64,000 nt of DNA from Pseudonocardia broussonetiae (lineage in GTDB: Bacteria > Actinomycetota > Actinomycetes > Mycobacteriales > Pseudonocardiaceae). The stretch's first letter is position 1. Every line of letters begins with the position of its first letter. The notes below the pieces were generated by a model. That model worked only from the letters and a program-made list of their open reading frames with translations. It was not told the DNA's origin and searched no databases. The translations under genes and the position numbers were made by a program. Of this stretch, positions 9,152-18,400 are shown in pieces. The stretch lies in assembly GCF_013155125.1 (NCBI RefSeq), contig NZ_CP053564.1, forward strand, positions 2,673,501 through 2,737,500, given 5' to 3'.

Positions 9152-9164
9152 TAGTGTGACCACC
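9152..9164 (+). promoter_or_regulatory. Putative leaderless promoter of the response regulator
   Basis: TAGTGT (9152-9157) is followed by 7 nt and ATG 9165. This spacing supports ATG 9165 over the in-frame GTG at 9156. Confidence 0.5.
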
Positions 9165-9821
9165 ATGACGACCGTCCTGCTCGCCGAGGACGACGCCGCG
9201 ATCGCCGAGCCGCTCTCCCGCGCACTGACCCGGGAGGGCTACGCCGTCGCGGTGGCCACCGACGGTCTCGCCGCGCTGGACCGCGTGCAGGCCGGCGACG
9301 TCGACCTGCTCGTCCTCGACCTCGGCCTGCCCGGCATGGACGGCCTCGAGGTCTGCCGGCGGGTGCGGCTGGACCACCCCGACCTGCCGGTGCTCATGCT
9401 CACCGCGCGCACCGACGAGGTCGACTTCGTCGTCGGGCTCGACGCGGGCGCCGACGACTACGTCGGCAAGCCGTTCCGGCTCGCGGAGCTGCTCGCGCGG
9501 GTCCGGGCGCTGCTGCGGCGGCTCACGCCGGAGGCGGTGGAGGTGGCCGGGGTGCGGATGGAGCTGTCCGGGAGGCGCGTGCTCGTCGACGGCGAGGAGG
9601 TCGGGCTCGCCAACAAGGAGTTCGAGCTGCTGCGCGTGCTGCTGCTGCGCGCGGGGCAGGTCGTCACGCGCGAGGAGATCCTGCGCGAGGTGTGGAACGA
9701 CCCGGAGATGAAGACGTCGAAGACGCTGGACATGCACATGTCCTGGCTGCGTCGCAAGATCGGCGGGGAGCGGCGGATCGCGACGGTCCGCGGGGTCGGC
9801 TTCCGCTTCAACCACGACTAG
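9165..9821 (+). CDS. OmpR-family response regulator
   Basis: Two-component response regulator of 218 residues. The receiver domain has the acidic pair E8/D9-D10, phosphoacceptor D52 (LVLDLGLPGMDG), T80 and K102 (GKPF). A winged-helix OmpR/PhoB DNA-binding domain fills residues 125-218, ending ERRIATVRGVGFRF. It is followed after 9 bases by its sensor kinase. Signal and targets are not evident. The start was chosen by the leaderless promoter spacing. Confidence 0.93.
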   Translation: MTTVLLAEDDAAIAEPLSRALTREGYAVAVATDGLAALDRVQAGDVDLLVLDLGLPGMDGLEVCRRVRLDHPDLPVLMLTARTDEVDFVVGLDAGADDYVGKPFRLAELLARVRALLRRLTPEAVEVAGVRMELSGRRVLVDGEEVGLANKEFELLRVLLLRAGQVVTREEILREVWNDPEMKTSKTLDMHMSWLRRKIGGERRIATVRGVGFRFNHD

Positions 9822-9830
9822 GCCCACGCC

Positions 9831-11096
9831 GTGCGCCGCCGGATCCTCCAGTCGACCCTGCTGGTCGTCGCCCTCACCGCCCTCGTGCTGGGCGGGCCGC
9901 TGGCGATCACCACCTGGCAGCTCGTCGACGACTTCGACCGCGCCGAGCTGACCTCGCGCCTCGAGCAGGTCGCGACCCGGCTGGAGGGCCCCGGCGAGGC
10001 CGTCGACGTCCCCGGGCTGGAGCTGGCCGTGCCCGCCGGCGGACGGCTGGTGCTCGAGCAGGCCGGGCGCCCGCCTCTGGTGATCGGCGCGGACGTGGGC
10101 GCGGACCCGGTCACCGAGACCCTCCCGCTCGGCTCCGGCGGCACGGCCACGATGCAGGAGCCGCGGGCGGTGCTGCTCGGGCAGCAGGTGCAGGTCACGC
10201 TCGTGGTGCTGCTGCTCGTGGTGCTGTCGGTCGCCGTCGGGACCGTCGTCGCCACCTTGACGGCTCGCCGCCTCGCCGAGCCCCTGCGTGACGTCGCCGA
10301 CCGCGCGGCCCGCCTCGGCGCCGGCGACTTCCGCTCCGCGCCCGCCCGCCACGGCATCCCCGAGCTGGACGCCGTCTCCGAGGTCCTCGACGCCTCCGCC
10401 GCCGCGCTCGCCGAGCTCGTGCAGCGCGAGCGCCAGCTCGTCGGCGACGTCTCCCACCAGCTCCGCAGCCGGCTCACCGCCCTGCAGCTGCGCCTCGACG
10501 AGCTCACCACCCACCCCGACCCCAGCGCCCGCTCCGAGGCCCTCGCCGCGCTGGAGCAGGCCGAGAAGCTGGCCGCCGTCCTCGACGACCTGCTGGAGGC
10601 CGCCCGCGCCGCCCGCGCGGCCGGCGCGGAGCCGGTGGACCTGCGGGCCGGGCTGGAGGCGGTCGCGCAGGAGTGGCGCCCGGCGCTGCGGGCGGCGGGG
10701 CGGGCGCTGAAGGTGCGCGTGCCCGACGGCCTGCTCGCCCGGGTGACTCCCGCCCGCATCCGCGAGTCGGTCGGCGCGCTGCTGGACAACGCCCTGCGCC
10801 ACGGCGGCGGCACGGTCGTGATCGCCGCGCGGGCCACCGAGAAGAGCCTGGTGATCGAGGTGACCGACGCCGGCGACGGCGTGCCCGAGGAGCTCGTGGC
10901 CCACGTGTTCGAGCGCGGGGTGTCGGTCGGCTCGTCCACCGGCATCGGCCTGGCCCTGGCCCGTGCGCTGGTCGAGGCCGACGGGGGGCGGCTGGAGCTC
11001 TCCCGCGCCCGCCCCCCGACCTTCACGATCTTCCTGCCCGCCGCGCGTGCGGACGACGTCGTGGCGCCGGGGCGGTTGCCGAGCAGTCCGCGGTGA
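9831..11096 (+). CDS. Two-component sensor histidine kinase
   Basis: Membrane histidine kinase of 421 residues, partner of the adjacent regulator. TM1 is about residues 8-28 and a periplasmic sensing loop of about 95 residues follows. TM2 is about 121-145, then a HAMP segment, a HisKA domain with phosphoacceptor H209 in GDVSHQLRSRL, and an HATPase_c domain with N box (SVGALLDNALRHGG), G1 (DAGDGVP) and G2 (GSSTGIGLALARALVEADGG). The H-box reads SHQLRSRL rather than the usual SHELRTPL, a common actinobacterial variant. The GTG start lies just after the regulator stop. The gene ends at the edge of a 66-bp-repeat locus. Confidence 0.92.
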   Translation: MRRRILQSTLLVVALTALVLGGPLAITTWQLVDDFDRAELTSRLEQVATRLEGPGEAVDVPGLELAVPAGGRLVLEQAGRPPLVIGADVGADPVTETLPLGSGGTATMQEPRAVLLGQQVQVTLVVLLLVVLSVAVGTVVATLTARRLAEPLRDVADRAARLGAGDFRSAPARHGIPELDAVSEVLDASAAALAELVQRERQLVGDVSHQLRSRLTALQLRLDELTTHPDPSARSEALAALEQAEKLAAVLDDLLEAARAARAAGAEPVDLRAGLEAVAQEWRPALRAAGRALKVRVPDGLLARVTPARIRESVGALLDNALRHGGGTVVIAARATEKSLVIEVTDAGDGVPEELVAHVFERGVSVGSSTGIGLALARALVEADGGRLELSRARPPTFTIFLPAARADDVVAPGRLPSSPR

Positions 11097-11105
11097 GGTT
11101 GTCCG

Positions 11106-11614
11106 GTGATCACCGAGAACGTGCCATGAGGGTCGTCCGAGGGGCCGTGTCGGTGCGATTTCGGCGATCACCGGCTGCTCGCCGCGGTGATCGTCGGGAG
11201 TGTGACGCCAGGGTCGTCGGCGGGACCTTGACGGTGCGGTTTCGGTGATCACGGTCGTGGGGGGCCGGCTTCGACCCGCCCGGCTGGTGATCGTCAGGAG
11301 TGTGACGTCAGGGTCGCCGGTGGGGCCGTGGGGGTGCGGTCCTGGTGATCACCCGGGAGGGAACAGGGTGATCGTCGGGAGTGTGACGTCAGGGTCGCCG
11401 GTGGGGCCTTGGTGGTGCGGTTCTGGTGATCACGGCTGCTCGGCGGCGGTGATCGTCGGGAGTGTGACGCCAGGGTCGTGGCCGGGACCTTGACGGTGCG
11501 GTCTCGGTGATCCCGGCCGCCGGAGGCCGGCTTCGACCCGCCCGGCTGGTGATCGTCGGGAGTGTGACGTCAGCGCCGTCGGTGGGGCCGTGGTGGTGCG
11601 CTTTCGATGATCAC
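11106..11614. repeat. 66-bp element array, locus 1 (six units)
   Basis: Non-coding region between the convergent kinase and GtrA genes. Six units of exactly 66 bp begin GTGATC and end GATCAC: 11106-11171, 11187-11252, 11287-11352, 11368-11433, 11449-11514 (last triplet degenerate) and 11549-11614. A typical unit starts GTGATCGTCGGGAGTGTGAC and ends GGTGCGGTTTCGGTGATCAC. Spacers are 15, 34, 15, 15 and 34 bp. Units 2 and 5 and their 34-bp spacers are near copies, so the array contains a 262-bp higher-order duplication. The 34-bp spacers break any reading frame, which argues against coding. Confidence 0.9.
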
Positions 11615-11677
11615 CCGGCCGTGCGCGGCGCGAGGGCGGTCGCCGGGTCTCGGTGATCGAGGGAAGGCCGGTCAGGC

Positions 11678-12229
11678 CTACGGCCGGTCCGGCGCCTCGG
11701 CCGGGGCGGGCTCGTCGGCACCGCGGTCCGGCACCTGCCGCCGCACGTCCTCGTCCGGGAAGACGAACCGGCGGAAGGCCCACCACCGGAACGCCATGCC
11801 CAGCAGGACGCCGACGATCTGGCCGCTGGCGAAGTCGGCGACCTCCTGGGTGAACAGGCTGACGTCGGGCACGCTCAGGTGCAGCAGGTAGCGCGAGACG
11901 GCGAGCGGGGCGGTGTAGACGGCCACCCCGATCCCGCTGACCACGAAGAACAGCAGGGCCTCGTGGTGGGTCTCGCGGCCGCCGCGGGTGCGGAAGGACC
12001 ACTCGCGGTTGAGGACGTAGGACGCGATGGTCGCCACCAGCACCGCGATGATCTTGGCGGTGAGCGGCTTCTCGATCAGCACGGTGTTCTTCAGCAGCAG
12101 GAACAGGGCGGTGTCGATGATCCACGTGGTGCCGCCGACCATGGCGAACTTGATCAGCTCGCGGTGCCTGATGGCGACGGAGCGGTACGGCTGGGGGATC
12201 CGGGCCAGCACCGACTCGACGACGGACAC
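11678..12229 (-). CDS. GtrA-family membrane protein
   Basis: Small integral membrane protein of 183 residues with four predicted helices in the GtrA/DPMS-like arrangement: FAMVGGTTWIIDTALFLLL, AKIIAVLVATIASYVLNREWSF, then two more, with the conserved NREWSFR and AFRWWAFRRFVF near the ends of helices 2 and 4. GtrA proteins are thought to flip or support polyprenyl-phosphate sugars in cell-wall glycan assembly. It sits next to purK as in mycobacteria (Rv3277). The GTG at 12229 is the start; frames further upstream have no start codon. The hydrophilic C-terminal tail is rich in Asp, Pro and Arg. Confidence 0.88.
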   Translation of the reverse strand: MSVVESVLARIPQPYRSVAIRHRELIKFAMVGGTTWIIDTALFLLLKNTVLIEKPLTAKIIAVLVATIASYVLNREWSFRTRGGRETHHEALLFFVVSGIGVAVYTAPLAVSRYLLHLSVPDVSLFTQEVADFASGQIVGVLLGMAFRWWAFRRFVFPDEDVRRQVPDRGADEPAPAEAPDRP

Positions 12230-12278
12230 CCGGACGATCCTTCCAGACGCCGTCCCGGGGCCGACGGCGGCGCTCGCG

Positions 12279-12293
12279 TAGGCTCCCGTCACC
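12279..12293 (+). promoter_or_regulatory. purK promoter -10
   Basis: TAGGCT (12279-12284) lies 9 nt before GTG 12294 with no Shine-Dalgarno. Transcripts would have zero to a few untranslated bases. Confidence 0.5.
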
Positions 12294-13505
12294 GTGGACC
12301 CGTCCCCCCTCCCCGTCGTCGGCATGGTCGGTGCCGGACAGCTCGCCCGCATGACCCACCAGGCCGCGATCGCACTGGGGCAGTCGCTGCGGGTGCTCGC
12401 CGCGGGCACCGGTGAGCCCGCCGCGCAGGTGTGCGCCGACGTCCGGGCGGGGGCCGCCGACGACCTCGCCGCGGTCCGCGCGTTCGCCACGGGCTGCGCG
12501 GCCGTCACGTTCGACCACGAGCAGGTGCCGCAGGACGTCCTGCGCGCGCTCGTCGCCGACGGCGTCACCGTCCACCCCGGGCCCGACGCCCTGCTGTTCG
12601 CCCAGGACAAGCTCGTGATGCGCCGCAGGCTGTCGGAGCTGGGGGCCGCGGTGCCGCCGTTCGCGACCGTCGACTCCCCGGCCGACGTCGACGCGTTCGG
12701 CGGCGAGCACGGCTGGCCGGTCGTGCTCAAGGCCGTCCGCGGCGGCTACGACGGGCGCGGGGTCTGGATGCTCGACGCCGCCGACCCCGCGCTGGTCGAC
12801 GAGCTGCTGGCGGCCGGGACTCCGCTGATGGTCGAGCAGGCCGTGCCGCTGCGCCGCGAGCTCGCCGCGCTGGTGGCCCGCTCGCCGTACGGGCAGGCGG
12901 CGGCGTGGCCCGTCGTCGAGACGGTGCAGGAGGCGGGGCAGTGCGTGCAGGTCCTCGCGCCCGCCCCCGGCCTCGACGAGGAGGTCGCCGCGGGCGCGCA
13001 GCGGCTCGCCCTGCGCCTGGCCGGCGCGCTCGGCGTCACCGGGCTGCTGGCCGTCGAGCTGTTCGAGCGGACCGACGGGTCCCTGCTCGTCAACGAGCTC
13101 GCCATGCGCCCGCACAACTCGGGGCACTGGACGATCGAGGGCGCGCGGACCTCGCAGTTCGAGCAGCACCTGCGTGCCGTCCTCGACTACCCCCTCGGCG
13201 CCACCGGCCCCACCGCCCCCGCGGTCGTGATGGCCAACGTGCTGGGCGCCGACGGGCCGGTCGACATGTCGGTGGACGAGCGGGTGCACCACCTGTTCGC
13301 GCGGTTCCCCGACGTCAAGGTGCACCTCTACGGCAAGGCCGAGCGCCCCGCGCGCAAGGTCGGGCACGTCACGGTGCTCGGTGACGACATGGCCGCCGTC
13401 CGCGCCCGCGCCGCGCTCGCGGCCCACTGGCTCTCCACCGCGGAGTGGGCCGACGGCTGGTCCATCCACGGCGCCGAGGCGGAGAAGGAGACCACGCATG
13501 CCTGA
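12294..13505 (+). CDS. purK: N5-carboxyaminoimidazole ribonucleotide synthase
   Basis: ATP-grasp enzyme of purine synthesis; it carboxylates AIR with bicarbonate to N5-CAIR, which PurE then rearranges. The 403-residue product starts with the nucleotide-fold motif VGAGQLARM and has the ATP-grasp segments [32 protein letters not shown] and [17 protein letters not shown], all diagnostic for PurK. Its stop overlaps purE by 8 nt (ATGCCTGA). The gene is divergent from GtrA. Confidence 0.96.
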   Translation: MDPSPLPVVGMVGAGQLARMTHQAAIALGQSLRVLAAGTGEPAAQVCADVRAGAADDLAAVRAFATGCAAVTFDHEQVPQDVLRALVADGVTVHPGPDALLFAQDKLVMRRRLSELGAAVPPFATVDSPADVDAFGGEHGWPVVLKAVRGGYDGRGVWMLDAADPALVDELLAAGTPLMVEQAVPLRRELAALVARSPYGQAAAWPVVETVQEAGQCVQVLAPAPGLDEEVAAGAQRLALRLAGALGVTGLLAVELFERTDGSLLVNELAMRPHNSGHWTIEGARTSQFEQHLRAVLDYPLGATGPTAPAVVMANVLGADGPVDMSVDERVHHLFARFPDVKVHLYGKAERPARKVGHVTVLGDDMAAVRARAALAAHWLSTAEWADGWSIHGAEAEKETTHA

Positions 13506-14001
13506 GCCCGTCGTCGGCGTGATCATGGGCAGCGACTCGGACTGGCGCGTCATGGAGGCGGCCACCACCGCGCTGGACGAGTTCGACGTGCCGTGGGAGG
13601 TGGGCGTGTACTCCGCGCACCGCACCCCGCAGCGGATGCTCGACTACGCCCGCGACGCCGCCGGCCGCGGCCTGCGCGTGGTCGTCGCCGGCGCGGGCGG
13701 GGCCGCGCACCTGCCGGGGATGGTCGCCTCGGCCACGCCGCTGCCGGTGATCGGCGTGCCCGTGCCGCTCGCGCACCTCGACGGGCTCGACTCGCTGCTG
13801 TCGATCGTGCAGATGCCCGCGGGCGTGCCGGTCGCCACGGTGTCGGTCGGCGGCGCCCGCAACGCCGGCCTGCTCGCCGTCCGCATCCTCGCCGCCTCCG
13901 ACGCCGCGCTGCGCGAGCGGATGACGGCGTTCCAGGCAGACCTGCACGACCTCGTCCTCACCAAGGACGCCGCCCTGCGCGAGCGCGCCGCCGGCGCCTG
14001 A
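13498..14001 (+). CDS. purE: N5-CAIR mutase PurE
   Basis: Converts N5-CAIR to CAIR in purine synthesis. The 167-residue class I PurE shows the phosphate/ligand loop GSDSDW near the N-terminus, SAHRTPQRM and [14 protein letters not shown], the three hallmark regions. It starts at ATG 13498 inside the end of purK, so translation is likely coupled. Both genes form the purKE operon. Confidence 0.97.
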   Translation: MPEPVVGVIMGSDSDWRVMEAATTALDEFDVPWEVGVYSAHRTPQRMLDYARDAAGRGLRVVVAGAGGAAHLPGMVASATPLPVIGVPVPLAHLDGLDSLLSIVQMPAGVPVATVSVGGARNAGLLAVRILAASDAALRERMTAFQADLHDLVLTKDAALRERAAGA

Positions 14002-14116
14002 GCCGTCACCCGATCGGCCGACGTCCGGCCGTCCGCTCCCGCACGAACACCTCCCCGTCAGGCGCCCGGGGATCGTGTCCCCGGCCACCGTCGAGTGGTT
14101 GCGGAGCACCCTCTCC

Positions 14117-15061
14117 ATGCGCACGACTGCACCGCTGCGACTGGGGGCCACGGATGCGGCCGCACTGCGCGCCTGGGCGGAGACGGGCTCCGCCGGGTCG
14201 TCGGGGGCCCGGCGGGCCCGGATCGTGCTGCTCTCCGCGGAGGGCCACGGTCCGGCCGCCATCGCCGCGGAGCTCGGCTGCTCCCCGGGGACGGTCCTGA
14301 CCTGGCGGGAGCGCTACCGGTCCGACGGCCTCCCCGGGCTGCGCGACGCCCCGCGCGCCGGGCGTCCGGTCACGGTCGACCCGGTGGCGGTGGTCGAGCG
14401 GACGCTGCGCCGGCCGCCCCCGGGCACCCGGCGCTGGTCGAGCCGGCTGCTGGCCGACCACCTGGGGATCAGCAACGTCGCGGTCGCGAAGGTGTGGCGC
14501 TGCTGGGGCCTGGCCCCGCTCGACGACGGGCACGTGCGCCTGGCGACCCGGCCGCCGCTGGACGCGGTGCCCGCCGCGTTCGCCGCCCTGCACGCCGACG
14601 CCGCGGTGGCGGTGCTGGCGCTGCTCGCGGACGACCGCGCTGACGACGACCGCGCTGACGACGACGGCGCCGACGACGCTGGGATCGACGACGGCCCCGC
14701 CCCCGCCCCGACCCCGCTGCGGTCGCGCCCCCGCCTCGGCGCCCGCTTCGGCGGACTCGACCTCGGTGCGTCCGCCGATCCGCCCGCCGGCGTCCTGGCG
14801 CGCCTCGACGCCGTGCCGTCCGCCCGGCTGCGGCTGCTGGTGTCCGGCGCGACCGCGCCCGTCGAGCACTGGGCCGCGCTGCGCGGGGTGCCCGTGCACG
14901 CCACCGCCGGGGGCGTCGAGTGGGCGCGGTTCGTCCGCGTCGCCGCGGTGCTCGCCGGGGCGACCGCCGACGGCGCGGCGTCGGTGGCGGACCTGCGCCG
15001 GGCCGTCCTGGACCACGTCCCCGGCGCACCCCTGCGGTGGTCGCACGGCGCCGGAAAATAG
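14117..15061 (+). CDS. Helix-turn-helix protein with IS630-transposase-like N-terminus
   Basis: About 314 residues. The first 150 resemble the double HTH of IS630-family transposases: RARIVLLSAEGHGPAAIAAELGCSPGTVLTWRERY, the hinge DGLPGLRDAPRAGRP, then a second HTH around SRLLADHLGISNVAVAKVWRCWGL. The C-terminal half lacks a recognisable DDE catalytic core. It has an acidic stretch of D-D-R-A-D repeats (about 14634-14690, from a 15-bp DNA repeat) and an uncharacterised Ala-rich domain. It may be a regulator built from a transposase DNA-binding region. ATG 14117 is preferred; GTG 14075 would add 14 residues. Function unknown. Confidence 0.7.
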   Translation: MRTTAPLRLGATDAAALRAWAETGSAGSSGARRARIVLLSAEGHGPAAIAAELGCSPGTVLTWRERYRSDGLPGLRDAPRAGRPVTVDPVAVVERTLRRPPPGTRRWSSRLLADHLGISNVAVAKVWRCWGLAPLDDGHVRLATRPPLDAVPAAFAALHADAAVAVLALLADDRADDDRADDDGADDAGIDDGPAPAPTPLRSRPRLGARFGGLDLGASADPPAGVLARLDAVPSARLRLLVSGATAPVEHWAALRGVPVHATAGGVEWARFVRVAAVLAGATADGAASVADLRRAVLDHVPGAPLRWSHGAGK

Positions 15062-15088
15062 TCGTGGCGCACCCCGCCCGTGCGGTCG

Positions 15089-15094
15089 TAGGGT
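15089..15094 (+). promoter_or_regulatory. Putative promoter -10 of the leader transcript
   Basis: TAGGGT at 15089-15094 would place a start near 15101, just ahead of the extended Shine-Dalgarno sequence and the 12-residue leader ORF. No clear -35 was found. Confidence 0.35.
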
Positions 15095-15106
15095 GGTGTC
15101 ACACGT

Positions 15107-15124
15107 GAGAGGAGGTGGTCCAGC
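15107..15124 (+). promoter_or_regulatory. Extended Shine-Dalgarno complementary to the 16S rRNA 3' end
   Basis: The stretch GAGAGGAGGTGGTCCAGC can pair without a gap with the canonical actinobacterial 16S 3' end (GCUGGAUCACCUCCUUUC), using two G-U wobbles, over 18 nt. Ordinary sites pair over 4-7 nt. It lies directly before the TTG of the small ORF at 15126. Confidence 0.7.
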
Positions 15125-15125
15125 G

Positions 15126-15164
15126 TTGAGTAGCAACCGGACTCGTGAGGTGGCTGTCCGCTAG
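15126..15164 (+). CDS. Putative 12-residue leader peptide
   Basis: TTG start one base after the extended Shine-Dalgarno; the product reads L-S-S-N-R-T-R-E-V-A-V-R and ends in TAG. Three Arg in twelve residues could allow a translation-sensing role. Downstream come a small hairpin (GCCGG/CCGGC, 15197-15212) and the 65-bp long hairpin at 15232-15296, then the large STAND gene at 15431. That order resembles a leader-peptide attenuator, but regulation is inference. The peptide is too short to test by composition; the case rests on the ribosome binding site and the placement. Confidence 0.5.
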   Translation: MSSNRTREVAVR

Positions 15165-15231
15165 CACCTGAGGACGCAGTTCCGACCGCGTGGAATGCCG
15201 GTAGGTGCCGGCGACTCCCAGGCAGTCACCC

Positions 15232-15296
15232 GTGATCCCCGGGCCCGAGCCCGTCCAGCTCGGCTTGCGCACCCGATGGTGCGGCCCGGGGATCAC
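15232..15296. repeat. 65-bp GTGATC...GATCAC hairpin element
   Basis: Perfect 14-bp arms (GTGATCCCCGGGCC at 15232-15245 and its complement at 15283-15296) enclose two smaller hairpins (GAGC/GCTC and GCAC/GGTGC). It shares the termini, near-identical length and the GGTGCGG segment of the 66-bp elements elsewhere in the window. It may act as a terminator or attenuator, though no T-run follows. The rest of 15062-15430 shows nothing else I can interpret. Confidence 0.7.
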
Positions 15297-15430
15297 GCAC
15301 GTCCGGGGCCGGGCGACCGGTCCCCGCAAGTCTGTGAACGCGCAACTACCTGTGACGTCCGGGACGTCCGGGACGAACCCCTCGGCACGGGCCCGTGCCA
15401 CCGCACGGGCCTGCGACGTGCGGAGGACCC

Positions 15431-18400
15431 GTGACCGACCTGACGCCGGACCCGGCGCGCATCCGGTCCCCGGCCGACCTCGGCCGGGAGCTGACGCTCG
15501 CGCGCGAACGGGCCGGGCTGACGATCCGCGAGGTCGCCCGGCGCACCCGCCTGCTGCCGAGCACGCTCGGCGGCTACTACACCGGCCGGCACCGCCCGCC
15601 CCTGGCGTCGATGGAGCTGGTGCTCGCCGCCTGCGGCGTCACCGACCTCGACGCCTGGCGCGAGGCGCTCCTCCGGCTGCGCCACGGCGGGCGCCGCGCG
15701 GCCCCGGAGCAGCCGCCCTACCCCGGTCTCGCGCCGTTCGAGCCCGGCGACGCGGAGCGCTTCCACGGGCGCTCCGCCCTCACCGCGGCGGTGCTCGACG
15801 GCCTCGACGCCGCGACCGGGCCGCTGGTCGTCGTCGGCGCGTCGGGGTCGGGCAAGTCGTCGGTGCTGCGGGCCGGCGTGGTCCCCGCGCTGCGGGCGCG
15901 CCCCGGCACGGCCGCGCTGGTGCGGACGCCCGGCCGGGCGCCCCTGGACGTGCTCGCGGCCGTGCGCGACGAGCTCGACCCCGCCGTGCGCACGGTGCTC
16001 GTCGTCGACCAGTTCGAGGAGCTGTTCGCCCCCGCGGTGCCCGAGCACGACCGGGCCGCGTTCGTCGCCGCGCTGGCCGACCTGCCGGCCGCCGTCGTGC
16101 TCGCGCTGCGCGCCGACTTCTACGGTCCGGCGCTGGCGCACCCCGCCCTGGCCGCGGCCCTGCAGCACGACCAGGTGGTGGTCGGGCCGATGACCGACGA
16201 CGAGCTGCGCGAGGCCATCACCGCGCCCGCCGTCGCCGCCGGGGTCGACGTCGAGGAGGCGCTGGTCGCGCTGCTGCTCGCCGACGTCCGCGACCGCGGT
16301 CCGGCCGGTGCGCTGCCGCTGCTCGGGCACGCGCTGCTCGCCACCTGGCGCGCCGGGGACGGGCTCACCATGACCGTGGGCGGCTACCTCGGCACGGGGG
16401 GCGTCGCGGGGGCGGTGGCGGCGTCGGCCGAGGAGGCGTTCGCGGCGCTGGGCCCCGACCGCGAGCACGCCGTGCGCCAGCTGTTCCTGCGCCTGGTCAC
16501 CGTCGCCCCCGACGCCGTCGACACGCGCCGGCGGATCGCGCGCGACGAGCTGCCGCCGACCGTCGCGGACACCGACGTCGACGCGTTCGTGGCGCGGCGG
16601 CTGCTCGTCGTCGACCGGGACACCGTCGAGATCGCGCACGAGGCGCTGCTCGTCGCCTGGCCCCGCCTGCACGGCTGGCTCGACGCCGACCGCGCCGGGC
16701 TGGCCGCGCGCCGCAGCCTGGCCGACGCCGCCCGCACCTGGCGCGAGCAGGGCCGCGACCCGCACCTGCTGCTGCGCGGCGTGCGGCTCGCGGTGGTCGT
16801 CGAGCAGGTCGGTGACGACCTGACCCGCACGGAGGCGGAGTTCCTGCGCGCCGGGCGGGAGCAGGAGGCGGAGTGCGAGGCGCGGGAGCGGCGGCGCACC
16901 ACGGCGCTGCGGGCGCTCGTCGCAGCGCTGACGGTGCTGGTGCTGGTGGTGGGCGCGCTCGCGGCCCACGCCGTCGTGCAGGACGGGCGGACGGCGCAGG
17001 CCCGCGACGTCGCGGTGTCCCGCCAGGTCGCCGTGCGCGCCGACGCGCTGCGCGCCGAGGACCCCGCGCTGGCCGCGCAGCTCGCCGTCGCCGCCTTCCG
17101 CGTCGCGCCGACGCCCGAGGCGCGCTCGAGCGTGCTCAACACGACGGGTGCGCCCCTGCCGACGCGGTTGCCGGGGCTGTCCGCGCTCGGCTCCACCCTC
17201 GCCGTCGACGACGCGCGGCGCATCCTGGCGTCGGCGACCGGCTCGCAGGTGCAGCTCTGGGACATCGACGGCAACGGCCCGCCGCGCCCGCTCGGCCCAC
17301 CCGTCCCGACGTCGGAGGTGGCGGTGCTGGCGCTGAGCCCGGACGGCGCGACGCTCGCCGTGGGGGAGGCCGACGGGGTGGTGCTGCGGCCGGTGGCCGA
17401 CCCGTCGGCGGCGGTCGTGCTCGACACCGCGACCGTGTCCGCGCTCGCGTTCACCGCCGACGGCACGCTCCACGGGGCCGTGCCGGGCGAGGACGTGCGC
17501 GCCTGGGCACCCGGCACCGGAGCGGTGTCCTCGCTGCCGGGCTCGGCCGGGTTCACCGCGCTCGCCGCGTCGGGCGGGCTGGTCGCCGCGGGCGACCAGA
17601 CCGGGCGGGTGGCCCTGTGGCCGGGCGCGGTGCCGCTCAGCGGGCCGGGCGGGCGGGTGCACGCCGTGGCGTTCGGCCCGGACGGGCGCACGCTGCTCGC
17701 GGGGAGCGCCGACCGCGCCGTGCACCGCTGGGACGTCACCGACCCGGCCGCGCCGGTGGCCGTGCCCGCCCTCACCGGGGCGACGAACTGGGTCAACGCG
17801 GTGGCCGTCAGCCCGGACGGCGCGACGGTCGCCGTCGGCGGTTCCGACGGCAACACGCGCCTGCACGACGCCGCCAGCGGCGCGGTGACCGCGACCTTCC
17901 CGCACCCCGCCCCCGTCACGACGGCGGCCTTCCTCGACGACGCGACGGTGCTCACCGGCGAGGCCGACGGCGTCGGGCACCTGTGGGCGGTCCGCGGGCC
18001 CGTCCTCACCGGCTTCGACGACGCGGTGTTCGCCCTCGACTTCGACGACTCCGGCGCCGTGCTGGCGATCGGGCCCGGGAGCAAGGACGACACGGCCCGG
18101 CTGTGGACCGTCACCGGGGCGGGCGGGGCGCAGCCGCTCGGCCCGGCGCTGGACGACCCGGAGCCCGGGCCGACGGTGTCCGGGTCGGCCGCGCTCACCC
18201 CCGACGGCACCGTGCTCGCGGTGGGCCGGGCCGACGGCAGCATCCGGCTGTGGGACGTGCGCGACCCCGCCCGCCCGGCCGTCCTGGGGGCGCCCCTGCC
18301 CGGCAGCGGCGCGCTCGTCGAGCACCTCGTGATCAGCCCGAACGGCACGCGGCTCGCGGCCTCGGGCGACGACGCGCTCGTGCGGACCTGGGACATCACC

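Noticed and set aside
8565..9164. N-terminal extension of the response regulator
   Set aside because: The upstream frame is antisense to the IMPase gene; the leaderless promoter puts the start at ATG 9165.
11106..11614. CRISPR array
   Set aside because: Repeat units are long (66 bp) and diverged, spacers of 15/34 bp recur instead of being unique, and no cas gene is present.
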